From contig NZ_JAMOLN010000016.1 in assembly GCF_024448165.1 (NCBI RefSeq), positions 1 through 64,000 of the forward strand: 64,000 bases of DNA, read 5' to 3'. The stretch comes from Streptomyces longispororuber. Its GTDB lineage: Bacteria; Actinomycetota; Actinomycetes; Streptomycetales; Streptomycetaceae. Of this stretch, positions 42,480-52,637 are shown piece by piece (position 1 is the stretch's first letter; every line of letters begins with the position of its first letter). A model generated the notes under the pieces. The model was given only the letters and a program-made list of their open reading frames with translations. It did not search any database and was not told where the DNA came from. The position numbers and the translations under genes are program-made.

Positions 42480-43829
42480 TCAGAGGTCGCGCAGGCCCCG
42501 CCGCAGGCCGCCGCCGGACTCGGCCACGATCTCCTCGACCGTCTGCGGCTCGCGCGCGGTCGCGAACCGCACCCCGCCGTCGGCGTCCGCCACGAAGCCG
42601 TAGACGCCCGGCCTGGCCAGCGAGTTGTACGAGTAGTGCTGCGCGAAGTAGTACGCGCCGGTGTCGAGCGCGGCGGCGTAGTCGCCCGCCTCCAGGAGCG
42701 GCAGCGGGTGGTTCTCGGCGAGCAGGTCACCCGCGAAGCAGGCCGGACCCGCCACGTCCTGGGCGACGGCGGGCCCGGTCTTCGGCAGCCCCTTCGCGTC
42801 GTACGCGGCGATCCGCAGCGGCCACGACCCGGGCGCGTACACGGTCCTGGTGGCGACCTGGACGCCCGCGTGGGTCACGGCGATCGGGCGGCCGCCGCTC
42901 TCCTTCGCGTACTCGACGAGGGCGAGCAGCGTGCCGTGCTTGGCGAGCAGCGAGCGGCCGAACTCGGTGACGATGCCGTACCGCCCGTCGAAGAGGCCCG
43001 GCACGGTCTCGGCGAGCAGCTGCGCGTACGCCGCGTGCGTGGGGGTCTCCTCGTCGGAGGCGAAGTTGACGGGCAGGCCGCCGCCGATGTCGAGCGTGTC
43101 GATCTGCTGCCGGCCGGCCGCCGCGTTGATCTCCTCGGCGAGTTCGTACGTCGTGCGCACGCCCTCGGCCATCAGCTCCAGGGGCACGCCCTGCGACCCG
43201 GAGTGCGTGTGCAGCCGGGTCAGCCACGGCCGGTCCAGGTACGTCCGCACGAGCCAGGCCCGCGCCCCCTCGTCGCGCAGGGCGACACCGAACTTGGAGG
43301 TGGCGGTCGCGGTCGACAGGGCGCCGATCGACCCGGCGCCGATCTGCGGGTTCACGCGGACGCCGAGCGGGGAGCGGGTGGGCGCGGAGCTCACGAGGGC
43401 GTCGAGGCGGGCCAGCTCCTGCGCGTTGTCCGCGTTCACGGCGATGCCGAGCGCGAGGGCCTCGCGCAGTTCGGCGGAGGTCTTGGCGGGGGAGTCCAGG
43501 ACGGTGTGGGTGGGCGGCACCACCGCGGCGCGGGCCAGGGCCAGCTCGCCGGGGCTGGCGACCTCCACCCCGATGCCCTCCTCGCGCAGCAGCCGCAGGA
43601 CCGGGACGAGCGGCGTCGCCTTCACCGCGAAGGTGTGCAGGATCTCGGTGCCGGGGGCGGCGACCGCGTCGAAGGCGGCGCGCAGGGCGGCCGCGGAGGC
43701 GCGGATGCCGGTGACGTCGAGGAGTCCGGCCACGGGGGCCGAGGGGCCGACGAGTCCTTGCTCGACGGCGGCCCGTACGGCCTGGTCGCGGCGGGTGGAG
43801 AGGTGCGGGGAAGCGTCCGTGGCAGCCAT
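42480..43829 (-). CDS. Fold-type III PLP enzyme, diaminopimelate decarboxylase-like (Y4yA-like)
   Basis: A 449-residue alanine-racemase/decarboxylase-fold enzyme. PLP lysine K70 in HTFAVKATP, the HSGSQG and DIGGGLPVNF phosphate-contact motifs, and YNSLARPGVY near the end are present. Compared with LysA, EPGR is EFGR and the CESGD motif is CFAGD, so substrate recognition is likely altered; the Y4yA-type family is a better fit than LysA. ATG 43829. It is divergent from hutU and upstream of an amino acid permease. Confidence 0.85.
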   Translation of the reverse strand: MAATDASPHLSTRRDQAVRAAVEQGLVGPSAPVAGLLDVTGIRASAAALRAAFDAVAAPGTEILHTFAVKATPLVPVLRLLREEGIGVEVASPGELALARAAVVPPTHTVLDSPAKTSAELREALALGIAVNADNAQELARLDALVSSAPTRSPLGVRVNPQIGAGSIGALSTATATSKFGVALRDEGARAWLVRTYLDRPWLTRLHTHSGSQGVPLELMAEGVRTTYELAEEINAAAGRQQIDTLDIGGGLPVNFASDEETPTHAAYAQLLAETVPGLFDGRYGIVTEFGRSLLAKHGTLLALVEYAKESGGRPIAVTHAGVQVATRTVYAPGSWPLRIAAYDAKGLPKTGPAVAQDVAGPACFAGDLLAENHPLPLLEAGDYAAALDTGAYYFAQHYSYNSLARPGVYGFVADADGGVRFATAREPQTVEEIVAESGGGLRRGLRDL

Positions 43830-43870
43830 GTGGTCCAGACAACCACCCGAACCGCTGTCATGGGAATGTA

Positions 43871-43899
43871 TTGACTAGCTCTATTCAGGAAGTCAGGAT
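43871..43899 (+). promoter_or_regulatory. Candidate hut operon promoter (TTGACT-17 bp-CAGGAT)
   Basis: TTGACT at 43871-43876 and CAGGAT at 43894-43899 with a 17-bp spacer, 43 bp upstream of the hutU ATG. Sequence and spacing fit a housekeeping-sigma promoter. Confidence 0.55.
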
Positions 43900-43941
43900 G
43901 TGAATATCCGCATCAACATGGAGCACCCCAGGAGGCCGCCG

Positions 43942-45600
43942 ATGTCAGGACCCCGCCCCGTACGAGCCCCGCGCGGCACCGAGCTCAACACCCTGGGGTG
44001 GCAGCAGGAGGGCGCGCTGCGGATGCTCATGAACAACCTCGACGCCGAGGTCGCCGAGCACCCCGACAAGCTCGTCGTCTACGGCGGCACGGGCAAGGCG
44101 GCCCGGTCCTGGGAGGCGTTCGACGCGATCGTGCGCACGCTGAAGACGCTGAAGTCGGACGAGACACTCCTCGTCCAGTCCGGCAAGCCGGTCGGCGTGC
44201 TGCGCACCAGCGAGTGGGCGCCGCGCGTGCTGCTCGCCAACTCCAACCTGGTCGGCGACTGGGCCAACTGGGAGGAGTTCCGCAAGCTGGAGGCCGAGGG
44301 CCTCACCATGTACGGCCAGATGACGGCCGGTTCGTGGATCTACATCGGCTCGCAGGGCATCGTCCAGGGCACGTACGAGACCTTCGGCGCGGTCGCGCGC
44401 AAGAAGTTCGACGGCACGCTGGCCGGCACCATCACCCTCACCGCCGGCGTCGGCGGCATGGGCGGCGCCCAGCCCCTCGCGGTCACCATGAACGAGGGCG
44501 TCGCGATCTGCGTCGACGTCGACGAGACCCGCATCGACCGCCGCATCGGCACCCGCTACCTCGACGTCAAGGCCGACAACCTCGACCACGCCCTGGAGCT
44601 GGCGGTCCAGGCCCGCGACGAGCGCCGCGGCCTGTCCATCGGCGTCGTCGGCAACGCGGCCGAGGTCTTCCCCGAACTGCTGCGCCGCGACGCCCCGATC
44701 GACATCGTCACGGACCAGACCTCGGCCCACGACCCGCTCGCCTACCTCCCCGTCGGCATCTCCGTCGAGGACTGGGACAAGGAGCGCGAGGCGGACCCGG
44801 CCGGCTTCACCGACAAGGCCCGGCACTCGATGCGCCTGCACGTCGAGGCGATGGTCGGCTTCCTCGACAAGGGCGCCGAGGTCTTCGACTACGGCAACTC
44901 GATCCGCGACGAGGCCCGCAAGGCCGGCTGCGAGCGCGCCTTCGACTTCCCCGGCTTCGTCCCGGCGCACATCCGCCCCCTGTTCGAGGAGGGCCTCGGC
45001 CCGTTCCGCTGGGCCGCCCTGTCCGGCGACCCGGAGGACATCCGCAGGACCGACGCCGCGATCAAGGAGCTGTTCCCCGAGAACAAGCACCTGCACCGCT
45101 GGCTCGACATGGCCGCCGAGCGCATCTCCTTCGAGGGCCTCCCGGCACGCATCTGCTGGCTCGGCTACGGCGAACGCCACCTGGCGGGCCTCAAGTTCAA
45201 CGAGATGGTGGCCAGCGGCGAACTGTCCGCTCCCGTCGCCATCGGCCGCGACCACCTCGACTCGGGTTCGGTGGCCTCCCCGTACCGCGAGACCGAGGCC
45301 ATGAAGGACGGCTCCGACGCGATCGCCGACTGGCCGCTCCTGAACGCGCTGGTCAACACCGCTTCGGGTGCCTCCTGGGTCTCCCTCCACCACGGCGGCG
45401 GCGTCGGCATGGGCCGCTCCATCCACGCCGGCCAGGTCTGCGTCGCCGACGGCACCGACCTCGCCGCCCAGAAGATCGAGCGCGTCCTCACCAACGACCC
45501 GGCGATGGGCGTCATCCGCCACGTCGACGCGGGCTACGAGCACGCGGCCGAGGTCGCGGCCGAGCGCGGCGTGCGGGTGCCGATGCGGGAGGGCGAGTGA
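43942..45600 (+). CDS. hutU: Urocanate hydratase
   Basis: A 552-residue NAD-dependent cytosolic enzyme converting urocanate to imidazolonepropionate, the second step of histidine breakdown. Recognisable blocks are [27 protein letters not shown] at the start (in parts), [17 protein letters not shown], the Cys/Asp-containing [15 protein letters not shown], and the end [18 protein letters not shown] 43942 has AGGAGG just upstream; earlier in-frame starts lack a site. It is first in an operon with the M20 hydrolase, hutF and hutI. The first pathway enzyme, a true HutH, is not in this window. Confidence 0.97.
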   Translation: MSGPRPVRAPRGTELNTLGWQQEGALRMLMNNLDAEVAEHPDKLVVYGGTGKAARSWEAFDAIVRTLKTLKSDETLLVQSGKPVGVLRTSEWAPRVLLANSNLVGDWANWEEFRKLEAEGLTMYGQMTAGSWIYIGSQGIVQGTYETFGAVARKKFDGTLAGTITLTAGVGGMGGAQPLAVTMNEGVAICVDVDETRIDRRIGTRYLDVKADNLDHALELAVQARDERRGLSIGVVGNAAEVFPELLRRDAPIDIVTDQTSAHDPLAYLPVGISVEDWDKEREADPAGFTDKARHSMRLHVEAMVGFLDKGAEVFDYGNSIRDEARKAGCERAFDFPGFVPAHIRPLFEEGLGPFRWAALSGDPEDIRRTDAAIKELFPENKHLHRWLDMAAERISFEGLPARICWLGYGERHLAGLKFNEMVASGELSAPVAIGRDHLDSGSVASPYRETEAMKDGSDAIADWPLLNALVNTASGASWVSLHHGGGVGMGRSIHAGQVCVADGTDLAAQKIERVLTNDPAMGVIRHVDAGYEHAAEVAAERGVRVPMREGE

Positions 45601-46841
45601 CCGCGTCCACGGGTGCCGCCGGTGCCGGGTTCCTGGAGATGTGGCGCGATCTGCGCCCCATCGGCCGGAACCGGGACAGCGGCGGCTACCGGCGCTACGC
45701 CTGGACCGCGGCGGACGCCGACTGCCGCGCCTGGTTCCGGGCGCAGGCCGAGTCCCGCGGCCTGACCTACGAGCTGGACCGCAACGGCAACCAGTGGGCC
45801 TGGCTCGGCGACCCGGACGCCGGGGACGCTGTCGTGACCGGCTCCCACCTGGACTCCGTCCCCGACGGCGGCGCCTTCGACGGCCCCCTCGGCGTCGTCT
45901 CCTCGTTCGCCGCCCTGGACGAACTCCGCCACAGGGGAGCGGAGTTCACCAAGCCGCTCGCGATCACCAACTTCGGCGACGAGGAAGGCGCCCGCTTCGG
46001 CCTGGCCTGCGTGGGCTCCCGCCTCACGTCCGGCGTCCTCACCCCCGAGCAGGCGCACGCGCTGACGGACGCCGACGGGGTGAGCCTCCCGCAGGCGATG
46101 GAGCGGGCCGGGTACGACCCGGAGACGATCGGCCCCGACCACGACCGGCTCGCCCGCATCGGCGCGTTCATCGAACTCCACGTGGAGCAGGGCCGCGCGC
46201 TCGACCTGTCGGGCGACGCGGTCGGCATCGCCAGCTCCATCTGGCCGCACGGCCGCTGGCGCTTCGACTTCCGCGGCGAGGCCAACCACGCGGGCACCAC
46301 CCGCCTGGTGGACCGCAGGGACCCGATGCTCAGCTACGCGGAGACGGTCCTGGCCGCCCGCCGCGAGGCCCGGCTCGCAGGCGCGGTAGCCACGTTCGGC
46401 AAGATCGCGGTGGAGCCGAACGGAGTCAACGCCATCCCGTCCCTCGTACGCGGATGGCTGGACTCCCGGGCGGCGGACCAGCAGGCCCTCGACGACACGG
46501 TCACGGCGATCGAGAAGGCGGCCCGCGCCTACGCGGACGAGCACGGCATCGAGGTGTCGCTGACCCGCGAGTCGTTCACGCCGGTCGTGGAGTTCGACCA
46601 CGCCCTGCGCGACGAGCTGGCCAGGATCCTGGGCACGGACCAGGAGCTGAAGGTGCCGGTGCTCGGCACGGGCGCGGGACACGACGCGGGAATCCTGGCG
46701 TCGTCGATCCCCACCGCCATGCTGTTCGTACGCAACCCCACGGGCGTCTCGCACTCCCCGGCGGAGTCCGCCGCCGAGGACGACTGCCTGGCAGGTGTGC
46801 ACGCCCTGGCCGACGTACTGGAAGGACTGGCCTGCACGTGA
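45597..46841 (+). CDS. M20-family amidohydrolase (allantoate amidohydrolase-like) in the hut operon
   Basis: A 414-residue binuclear-metal hydrolase of the M20/AllC/HyuC type. Metal ligands are in [38 protein letters not shown] and the C-terminal [13 protein letters not shown]. It overlaps both hutU (GTGA) and hutF (GTGA). Because HutF makes N-formylglutamate and no HutG is present, this enzyme is the best candidate to hydrolyse that product; the sequence family alone would suggest N-carbamoyl or ureide substrates. Confidence 0.88.
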   Translation: MTASTGAAGAGFLEMWRDLRPIGRNRDSGGYRRYAWTAADADCRAWFRAQAESRGLTYELDRNGNQWAWLGDPDAGDAVVTGSHLDSVPDGGAFDGPLGVVSSFAALDELRHRGAEFTKPLAITNFGDEEGARFGLACVGSRLTSGVLTPEQAHALTDADGVSLPQAMERAGYDPETIGPDHDRLARIGAFIELHVEQGRALDLSGDAVGIASSIWPHGRWRFDFRGEANHAGTTRLVDRRDPMLSYAETVLAARREARLAGAVATFGKIAVEPNGVNAIPSLVRGWLDSRAADQQALDDTVTAIEKAARAYADEHGIEVSLTRESFTPVVEFDHALRDELARILGTDQELKVPVLGTGAGHDAGILASSIPTAMLFVRNPTGVSHSPAESAAEDDCLAGVHALADVLEGLACT

Positions 46842-48175
46842 CGCAGACGACGCGGTACTGGCTCGAACACGCCTGGCTCGACCCGACGGTGGAGCCTGGC
46901 GTGCTGGTGGAGGTCGCCGACGGCCGCATCACCACCGTGCGCAAGGGGGTCGAGACCCCGCCGCCCGGCGCCACGGTGCTGCGCGGCCTCACCCTCCCCG
47001 GCCTCGCCAACGCCCACTCGCACGCCTTCCACCGCGCGCTGCGCTCGACGGTGCAGGTCGGCTCGGGCACGTTCTGGACCTGGCGCGAGGTCATGTACGG
47101 GGTGGCCGACCGGCTGACCCCGGACACGTACCACGCGCTGGCCCGGGCGGTGTACGCGGAGATGGCACTGGCCGGCATCACCGCGGTGGGGGAGTTCCAC
47201 TACCTCCACCACGCCCCGGGCGGCACCCCGTACGCCGACCCGAACGCGATGGGCGAGGCGCTGATCGCGGCGGCCGACGAAGCCGGCATCCGCATCACGC
47301 TCCTCGACACGGCCTACCTCTCGTCGGGCTTCGGCAAGGCGCCCGACCGGCACCAGCAGCGGTTCAGCGACGGCACGGCGCAGGCCTGGGCCGAGCGTGC
47401 GGCCCTGCTGAAGGAGCGGCCCGGGGTGCGGATCGGCGCGGCGATCCACTCGGTCCGGGCGGTCCCCGCGGACCAGCTCTCCACCGTCGCGGAATGGGCC
47501 TCGGACCGGCGCGCCCCGCTCCACGTGCACCTCTCCGAGCAGACCGCGGAGAACGACGCGTGCCAGGCCGCCCACGGCTGCACCCCCACGCAGCTCCTCG
47601 CGGACAACGGGGTGCTGGGCGCACGCACCACCGGCGTCCACAACACCCACCTCACGGACCGGGACATCGCCCTCATCGGCGGCTCGGGCACCGGCACCTG
47701 CATGTGCCCGACGACGGAACGCGACCTGGCCGACGGCATCGGCCCGGCCGTGGCCCTCCAGAAGGCGGGCTCCCCGCTCTCCCTCGGCTCCGACAGCCAC
47801 GCCGTGATCGACCTCTTCGAGGAGGCGCGCGCGATGGAACTGAACGAGCGGCTGCGGTCGCGTACCCGTGGCCACTGGACGGCGGCGGCCCTGCTGCGCG
47901 CGGCGTCCGCCGACGGCCACGCGGCCCTCGGCTGGGACGACGCGGGCGTCCTGGAACCGGGCGCGACGGCCGACCTGGTCACCCTCACCCTCGACTCGGT
48001 CCGCACGGCGGGCGCGTTGCCGCGCCTGGGCGCGGAGACGGCGGTGTTCGCGGCGGGCGCGTGCGACGTGACGCACGTGGTGGCGGGCGGCCGCGTGATC
48101 GTCCGCGACGGCTCCCACGTGACGCTCGGCGACGTGGCCCAGTCCCTGACGAAGGCGATCACGTCCCTGCACTAG
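46838..48175 (+). CDS. hutF: Formimidoylglutamate deiminase
   Basis: A 445-residue amidohydrolase-superfamily enzyme converting N-formimino-L-glutamate to N-formyl-L-glutamate and ammonia. Metal-binding residues are in GLANAHSHAFHRALR, HVHLSEQ and LGSDSHAVIDLFEEARAMEL. The FHRALRSTVQVGSGTFWTWREVMY (in parts) segment is typical of HutF. GTG 46838 overlaps the M20 stop. It indicates the five-step deiminase route rather than direct formiminoglutamase. Confidence 0.94.
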   Translation: MTQTTRYWLEHAWLDPTVEPGVLVEVADGRITTVRKGVETPPPGATVLRGLTLPGLANAHSHAFHRALRSTVQVGSGTFWTWREVMYGVADRLTPDTYHALARAVYAEMALAGITAVGEFHYLHHAPGGTPYADPNAMGEALIAAADEAGIRITLLDTAYLSSGFGKAPDRHQQRFSDGTAQAWAERAALLKERPGVRIGAAIHSVRAVPADQLSTVAEWASDRRAPLHVHLSEQTAENDACQAAHGCTPTQLLADNGVLGARTTGVHNTHLTDRDIALIGGSGTGTCMCPTTERDLADGIGPAVALQKAGSPLSLGSDSHAVIDLFEEARAMELNERLRSRTRGHWTAAALLRAASADGHAALGWDDAGVLEPGATADLVTLTLDSVRTAGALPRLGAETAVFAAGACDVTHVVAGGRVIVRDGSHVTLGDVAQSLTKAITSLH

Positions 48176-48212
48176 GCGTCCCGCCGGTTCGGGTGGGCGA
48201 GTGCGGGTGCGT

Positions 48213-48360
48213 GGGGGCTGGTCGCGCCCCGCGGCGGAGCCGCTGATGACACAGCCCCGCGCCCCTGAAGGCATGCGCTGACGCGCAGCCTTCCCCACCG
48301 GGGAGAGGCCGCCCGAAGGGCGCGCCTCTCAGGGGCGCGGGGAACTGCGCGACCAGCCCC
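48213..48360. repeat. Inverted pair of family A repeats inside the hut operon (copies 4 and 5)
   Basis: Copy 4 at 48213-48270 reads GGGGGCTGGTCGCGC, is interrupted by a GCGGCGGAGCCGC palindrome, then GCCCCGCGCCCCTGAAGG. Copy 5 at 48326-48360 is the reverse orientation (CTCTCAGGGGCGCGGGGAAC, then TGCGCGACCAGCCCC). The outer 14 bp of the two are complementary, so the whole unit can fold into a long hairpin resembling a small non-autonomous mobile element. It separates hutF from hutI. Confidence 0.8.
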
Positions 48361-48415
48361 TACCGGCCCGCAGCCGACAAGCAACCCGACCCGACCCACC
48401 CCCACGGAGAGGCCC

Positions 48416-49600
48416 ATGACGGAGCCCAGTACGACCACGGCCATCACCAACATCGGCACCCTGGTCACCAACAACCCCGACCTCGCCGAAGGCCCCCTCG
48501 GCCAGATCGAGAACGCCGCCCTCGTGATCGAGGGCGACAAGATCGCCTGGGCGGGCCCCACGGCCAAGGCCCCGGCGACGGACACGACGTACGACGCCGC
48601 CGGCCGCGCCGTGATCCCCGGCTTCGTCGACTCCCACTCACACCTGGTCTTCGCGGGCGACCGCACCGCCGAGTTCAACGCCCGCATGTCCGGCCAGAGC
48701 TACCGCGCGGGCGGCATCCGCACGACGGTCGCCGCGACCAGGTCGGCCACGGACGCCGAGCTGGCGGCGAACCTCACCCACTACCTGGCGGAAGCCCTCC
48801 GCCAGGGCACCACGACCTTCGAGACGAAGTCCGGCTACGGCCTGACGACGGCCGACGAGGAACGGGCGCTGCGCATCGCGGCGGCCCACACGGACGAGGT
48901 CACGTACCTGGGCGCACACATCGTCTCGCCGGACTACGCCGAGGACCCGGCGGCCTACGTGGACCTCGTCACGGGCGAGATGCTGGACGCCTGCGCCCCG
49001 CACGCCCGCTGGATCGACGTGTTCTGCGAGAAGGGCGCCTTCGACGGCGACCAGGCGCGGGCGATCCTGACGGCGGGCAGGGCGAAGGGCCTGCACCCGC
49101 GCATCCACGCGAACCAGCTCAGCTACGGCCCCGGGGTCCAGCTCGCCGTGGAACTGGACGCGGCGTCGGCCGACCACTGCACCCACCTCACGGACGCCGA
49201 CGTCGACGCGCTGGCGAACGGCAACACCGTGGCGACCCTCCTGCCCGGCGCCGAGTTCTCCACCCGCGCCGAGTGGCCGGACGCCCGCCGCCTCCTGGAC
49301 GCGGGCGTCACGGTGGCGCTCTCGACGGACTGCAACCCCGGCTCGTCCTTCACGTCCTCGGTCCCCTTCTGCATCGCCCTCGCCGTACGGGACATGGGCA
49401 TGACCCCGGACGAGGCCCTCTGGTCGGCGACGGCGGGCGGAGCACAGGCCCTGCGCCGCACGGACGTCGGCCACCTGTCACCGGGCGCACGGGCCGACAT
49501 CGCACTCCTGGACGCGCCGAGCCACGTCCACCTGGCGTACCGGCCGGGGGTGCCGCTGGTGTCGCGCGTGTGGCGCTCCGGGCAGGTGGTCGCGGGCTGA
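48416..49600 (+). CDS. hutI: Imidazolonepropionase
   Basis: A 394-residue amidohydrolase opening the imidazolone ring to N-formimino-L-glutamate, the third step of histidine degradation. Metal sites and family blocks: [58 protein letters not shown] 48416 follows GGAGAGG. It lies 240 bp after hutF, across the inverted repeat pair, so it may be less tightly coupled to the rest of the operon than usual. Confidence 0.96.
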   Translation: MTEPSTTTAITNIGTLVTNNPDLAEGPLGQIENAALVIEGDKIAWAGPTAKAPATDTTYDAAGRAVIPGFVDSHSHLVFAGDRTAEFNARMSGQSYRAGGIRTTVAATRSATDAELAANLTHYLAEALRQGTTTFETKSGYGLTTADEERALRIAAAHTDEVTYLGAHIVSPDYAEDPAAYVDLVTGEMLDACAPHARWIDVFCEKGAFDGDQARAILTAGRAKGLHPRIHANQLSYGPGVQLAVELDAASADHCTHLTDADVDALANGNTVATLLPGAEFSTRAEWPDARRLLDAGVTVALSTDCNPGSSFTSSVPFCIALAVRDMGMTPDEALWSATAGGAQALRRTDVGHLSPGARADIALLDAPSHVHLAYRPGVPLVSRVWRSGQVVAG

Positions 49601-49631
49601 GCGAGGGCTCCGGCGAGCGGGCCGCGCCCCG

Positions 49632-50696
49632 TCACCCCGTGATGCCCGTGCGCGCCCCGAACTTGCCGCCGCGGCAGGCCAGTTCCTTGATCAGGGTGCC
49701 GGTGCGGCCGGTGACGTACGCCGTGCGGAGGCTGTCGTCGAAGTGGGTGAACTGGATCACCGCGTCCTTGCGGCCGATGCTCAGGGCCCGGGAGACGTAG
49801 CGCAGCGGGTACGGGGCGGGCTCGCGGCCGGCGGTCAGGCGGGCGAGGACGTCGGCGGCGTGCTTGCCCTGCGGGCCCGCGCTCTGGCAGCCGAAGCGGG
49901 CGCCGGGCACGGCGGCGACGTCGCCGACGACGAAGATCCGCTCGTCGCTGACGCTGCGCAGGTAGGGGTCCACGAGCGCGCGGCCGTCCTCGGCGACGTC
50001 GAGGCCGCTGCGGGCCGCGAGGTCCGGGACGCCCGACACGATCGCCCACAGCGTGAGGTCGGAGGCCAGCTCCGTGCCCGACGCGAGGCGCACGGTGCCG
50101 TCGGACTCGTCCACCTCCGCGACGGCGCCGGTCACGACGTCGACGCCGAGGCCCGCCAGACCGGTCAGCATCCGGGTGCGCGCGGCGCCGGAGAGATTGC
50201 CCGCGACGTCCGTGCCGACGACGCGTACCCGCAGGTCGGAGCGGGCCTCGGCCACCTCGGCGGCCGTCTCGGTCCCCGTCGCCCCGCCCCCGACCACGGT
50301 CACCGTGGCGCCCGCGGGAAGCGCGGCGAGCGCCGTGCGGGCCCGCTGGGCGCCCTCCCAGGTGCCCACCGGCACCGTTCCCGGCAGGGGCCGCACCGTG
50401 CTGCCCACGGCGAGGACGGCGTAGTCGAAGTCCAGGCTGTCGCCGTCCGCGAGGGCCAGCGTCCCGTCGCCGATCTTGTCGACCGAGCCGACCCGGACGG
50501 TGATGCCGTCCCGCAGCATCCCGGTGAGCGGCGTCGCGGCCTCACCCGTGCCGGCGAGCTGCTGGTGCAGCCGCACCCGCTCCACGAAGTCGGCGCGCGG
50601 GTTGACCACGGTGATCTCGGCACCCGCGACCTTCTTGGCCAGCCGGTTCGCCGCGGTCGTCCCCGCGTATCCGGCGCCCACCACTACAACCTTCAT
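49632..50696 (-). CDS. FAD-dependent pyridine nucleotide-disulphide oxidoreductase (NDH-2-like)
   Basis: A 354-residue flavoprotein. FAD motif MKVVVVGAGYAGTTAANRLA, NAD motif VTVVGGGATGTETAAEVAE and the late RIFVVGDVAAVPG are intact. It is shorter than the ndh at 9518 and lacks its C-terminal membrane region, so it is more likely a soluble AIF/NDH-2-type oxidoreductase. ATG 50696 follows AGGGAGG. It lies downstream of the sigma factor gene, separated by a strong hairpin. Confidence 0.88.
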   Translation of the reverse strand: MKVVVVGAGYAGTTAANRLAKKVAGAEITVVNPRADFVERVRLHQQLAGTGEAATPLTGMLRDGITVRVGSVDKIGDGTLALADGDSLDFDYAVLAVGSTVRPLPGTVPVGTWEGAQRARTALAALPAGATVTVVGGGATGTETAAEVAEARSDLRVRVVGTDVAGNLSGAARTRMLTGLAGLGVDVVTGAVAEVDESDGTVRLASGTELASDLTLWAIVSGVPDLAARSGLDVAEDGRALVDPYLRSVSDERIFVVGDVAAVPGARFGCQSAGPQGKHAADVLARLTAGREPAPYPLRYVSRALSIGRKDAVIQFTHFDDSLRTAYVTGRTGTLIKELACRGGKFGARTGITG

Positions 50697-50796
50697 CTCG
50701 GCCTCCCTGGGAGCTGATCACTTCAGCGTCTCGCCCCCATGACGAGCGAGCCCCGGATCCTGTGACACGGCGCCGGGGGTGACCCGGGTCACGACG

Positions 50797-50840
50797 CGCA
50801 CGGGCCCGCCTCCCGGGGATCAGGGAGGCGGGCCCGTGCG
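50797..50840 (-). terminator. Terminator after the sigma factor gene
   Basis: An 18-bp perfect stem (CGCACGGGCCCGCCTCCC with GGGAGGCGGGCCCGTGCG) and an 8-nt loop, 32 bp past the sigma gene stop on the minus strand. Confidence 0.85.
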
Positions 50841-50872
50841 TGCTGGGAACGGTAAGGGGCCGAGGGGCGGGC

Positions 50873-51790
50873 TCACTCCTCCACCGTCAGCCCCTTGCGC
50901 AGCCGCACCAGCGTGCGCGACAACAGCCGCGACACGTGCATCTGCGAGATTCCCAGCTCGTCGCCGATCTCGGACTGGGTCATGCCCGCGACGAAGCGCA
51001 ACGACAGGATCTTGCGGTCCCGCGGCGGCAGTTCGGCGATCAGCGGCTTCAGCGACTCGACGTACTCGATGCCTTCGAGGCCGTGATCCTCGTAGCCGAT
51101 ACGGTCCGCGAGCGCGCCCTCGGAGTCGTCCTCCTCGGGCTGGGCGTCGAGGGAGCTGGCGGTGTAGGCGTTGGACGCCGCCATGCCCTCCACGACCTCC
51201 TCGTTCGAGATGCCCAGGCGTTCGGCGAGCTCGCCCACCGTGGGGGCGCGGTCGAGCTGCTGGGCGAGTTCGTCGCCCGCCTTGGCGAGGTCGAGACGGA
51301 GTTCCTGCAGGCGCCGCGGTACGCGCACCGACCAGGAGGTGTCACGGAAGAAGCGCTTGATCTCGCCGACGATGGTCGGCATCGCGAACGTCGGGAACTC
51401 GACGCCCCGGCTCAGTTCGAACCGGTCGATCGCCTTGATCAGGCCGATGGTGCCGACCTGGATGATGTCCTCCATCGGCTCGCTGCGGGAGCGGAACCGG
51501 GACGCGGCGAACTTCACCAGGGCGAGGTTGAGTTCGACCAGCGTGTTGCGGACGTAGGAATACTCGTGCGTGCCTTCTTCAAGCGATTCGAGGCGCTCGA
51601 AGAGGGTCTTGGAGAGAGCTCGTGCGTCGAGCGGTCCCACCTCGTCGTACGGGGGGATCTCCGGCAGGCCCTCAAGTCCTTCGAGGGTGTCGGACGCGGG
51701 CTGCTCGACCTCCGTGCGGGGGGATCGGGGTTCCGGGGGGAGTGTCGACGTCGCCTGGTCAGTACGCGATTCGTCGAGCCGGGGTGACAT
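50873..51790 (-). CDS. sigI: SigB/SigF-type RNA polymerase sigma factor
   Basis: A 305-residue sigma-70 family factor of the SigB/F/G class. Region 2 has LVKFAASRFRSRSEPMEDIIQVG and TIGLIKAIDRFE, region 3 GVEFPTFAMPTIVGEIKRFF, region 4 LPPRDRKILSLRFVAGMTQS and EIGDELGISQMHVSRLL. ATG 51790 is chosen because GGAGG lies 5 nt upstream; ATGs at 51802 and 51814 are possible. It is divergent from a STAS and an HATPase gene, a partner-switching trio. The symbol is a synteny-based assignment near hutI and is less certain than the class. Confidence 0.85.
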   Translation of the reverse strand: MSPRLDESRTDQATSTLPPEPRSPRTEVEQPASDTLEGLEGLPEIPPYDEVGPLDARALSKTLFERLESLEEGTHEYSYVRNTLVELNLALVKFAASRFRSRSEPMEDIIQVGTIGLIKAIDRFELSRGVEFPTFAMPTIVGEIKRFFRDTSWSVRVPRRLQELRLDLAKAGDELAQQLDRAPTVGELAERLGISNEEVVEGMAASNAYTASSLDAQPEEDDSEGALADRIGYEDHGLEGIEYVESLKPLIAELPPRDRKILSLRFVAGMTQSEIGDELGISQMHVSRLLSRTLVRLRKGLTVEE

Positions 51791-51944
51791 GATGTCCTCC
51801 ATCGTTCTCGGCATATGGCTGCCGATGCCAATACGTGCACTGCGGTGTGCGGCGCCTCCAAAGCCGGCCGTGTCGATTTCTGTCCTTACTAGGCCTACCC
51901 GCTTTCCTCACTGAGCCGCAAGTGCGCTCTGTGCTGAATTGTCC

Positions 51945-51968
51945 GATTCCTAGGGGTTGTTCGGGTAC
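51945..51968 (+). promoter_or_regulatory. Possible SigB-type promoter of the STAS gene
   Basis: GATT, 14 bp, GGGTAC. The -10 half fits the SigB-class consensus (GGGTAY) exactly and the -35 half partly. It would make the anti-anti-sigma gene a target of the divergent sigma factor. Confidence 0.4.
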
Positions 51969-52040
51969 CGGGGGGCGTACAGAAGGCGTAGTGTTCGAGG
52001 GCGTCAACCGGCACGTCGAAGGCAGCGAGAGAGAGACGTC

Positions 52041-52424
52041 ATGGACCGCGGGACAGTCGGCAGCGCGGCTCGGGGCCGGCTTCTGGTCGAGGTGCGACAA
52101 GAGGGCTCGAGTGCCGTCGTGACCCCGGCGGGTGAGCTGGATCACCACACCGCCGATCTGCTGCGCGAACCCCTTGAGCAATGTCTCGCCGATGGGCTGT
52201 CGCGGCTGGTCATCGACTGTTCGCGCCTCGAGTTCTGCGACTCGACGGGGCTGAACGTGCTCCTCGGAGCCCGCCTCAAGGCCGAGGCGGCCGGGGGCGG
52301 TGTCCATCTGGCCGGGATGCTGCCGGTGGTGGCCCGAGTCTTCGAGATCACCGGCGCGGAGGCCGTTTTTACGGTGCATGAATCCCTGGAGGCGGCCCTG
52401 GCGGCCGAAGCGTCCGGCGACTGA
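52041..52424 (+). CDS. STAS-domain anti-sigma factor antagonist
   Basis: A 127-residue cytoplasmic protein of the SpoIIAA/RsbV type. The conserved FCDSTGLNVLL loop carries the Ser that is phosphorylated by the cognate kinase. It starts at ATG 52041 after a GAGAGAGA tract and is divergent from the sigma gene. When dephosphorylated it should bind the downstream HATPase and release the sigma factor. Confidence 0.93.
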   Translation: MDRGTVGSAARGRLLVEVRQEGSSAVVTPAGELDHHTADLLREPLEQCLADGLSRLVIDCSRLEFCDSTGLNVLLGARLKAEAAGGGVHLAGMLPVVARVFEITGAEAVFTVHESLEAALAAEASGD

Positions 52425-52637
52425 CCGGATCCGCCCGATCGCGGACAGTGGCGACCAGCAGAAGTTACGCTCCAGTTGTCTTCGCGTGATCGCCGCGTTA
52501 CCAGCGTCACAAGGCCTGACCCGAACAAGTGGGTGTTCCCGGCGTTCGCCCGGGCAGGAGACACCCCGAGCAAGACCCAGGACCCGACGACGCGCGACAC
52601 TCGAAGACAACAGGACCCGGACCCCCGCCCGCGAACC

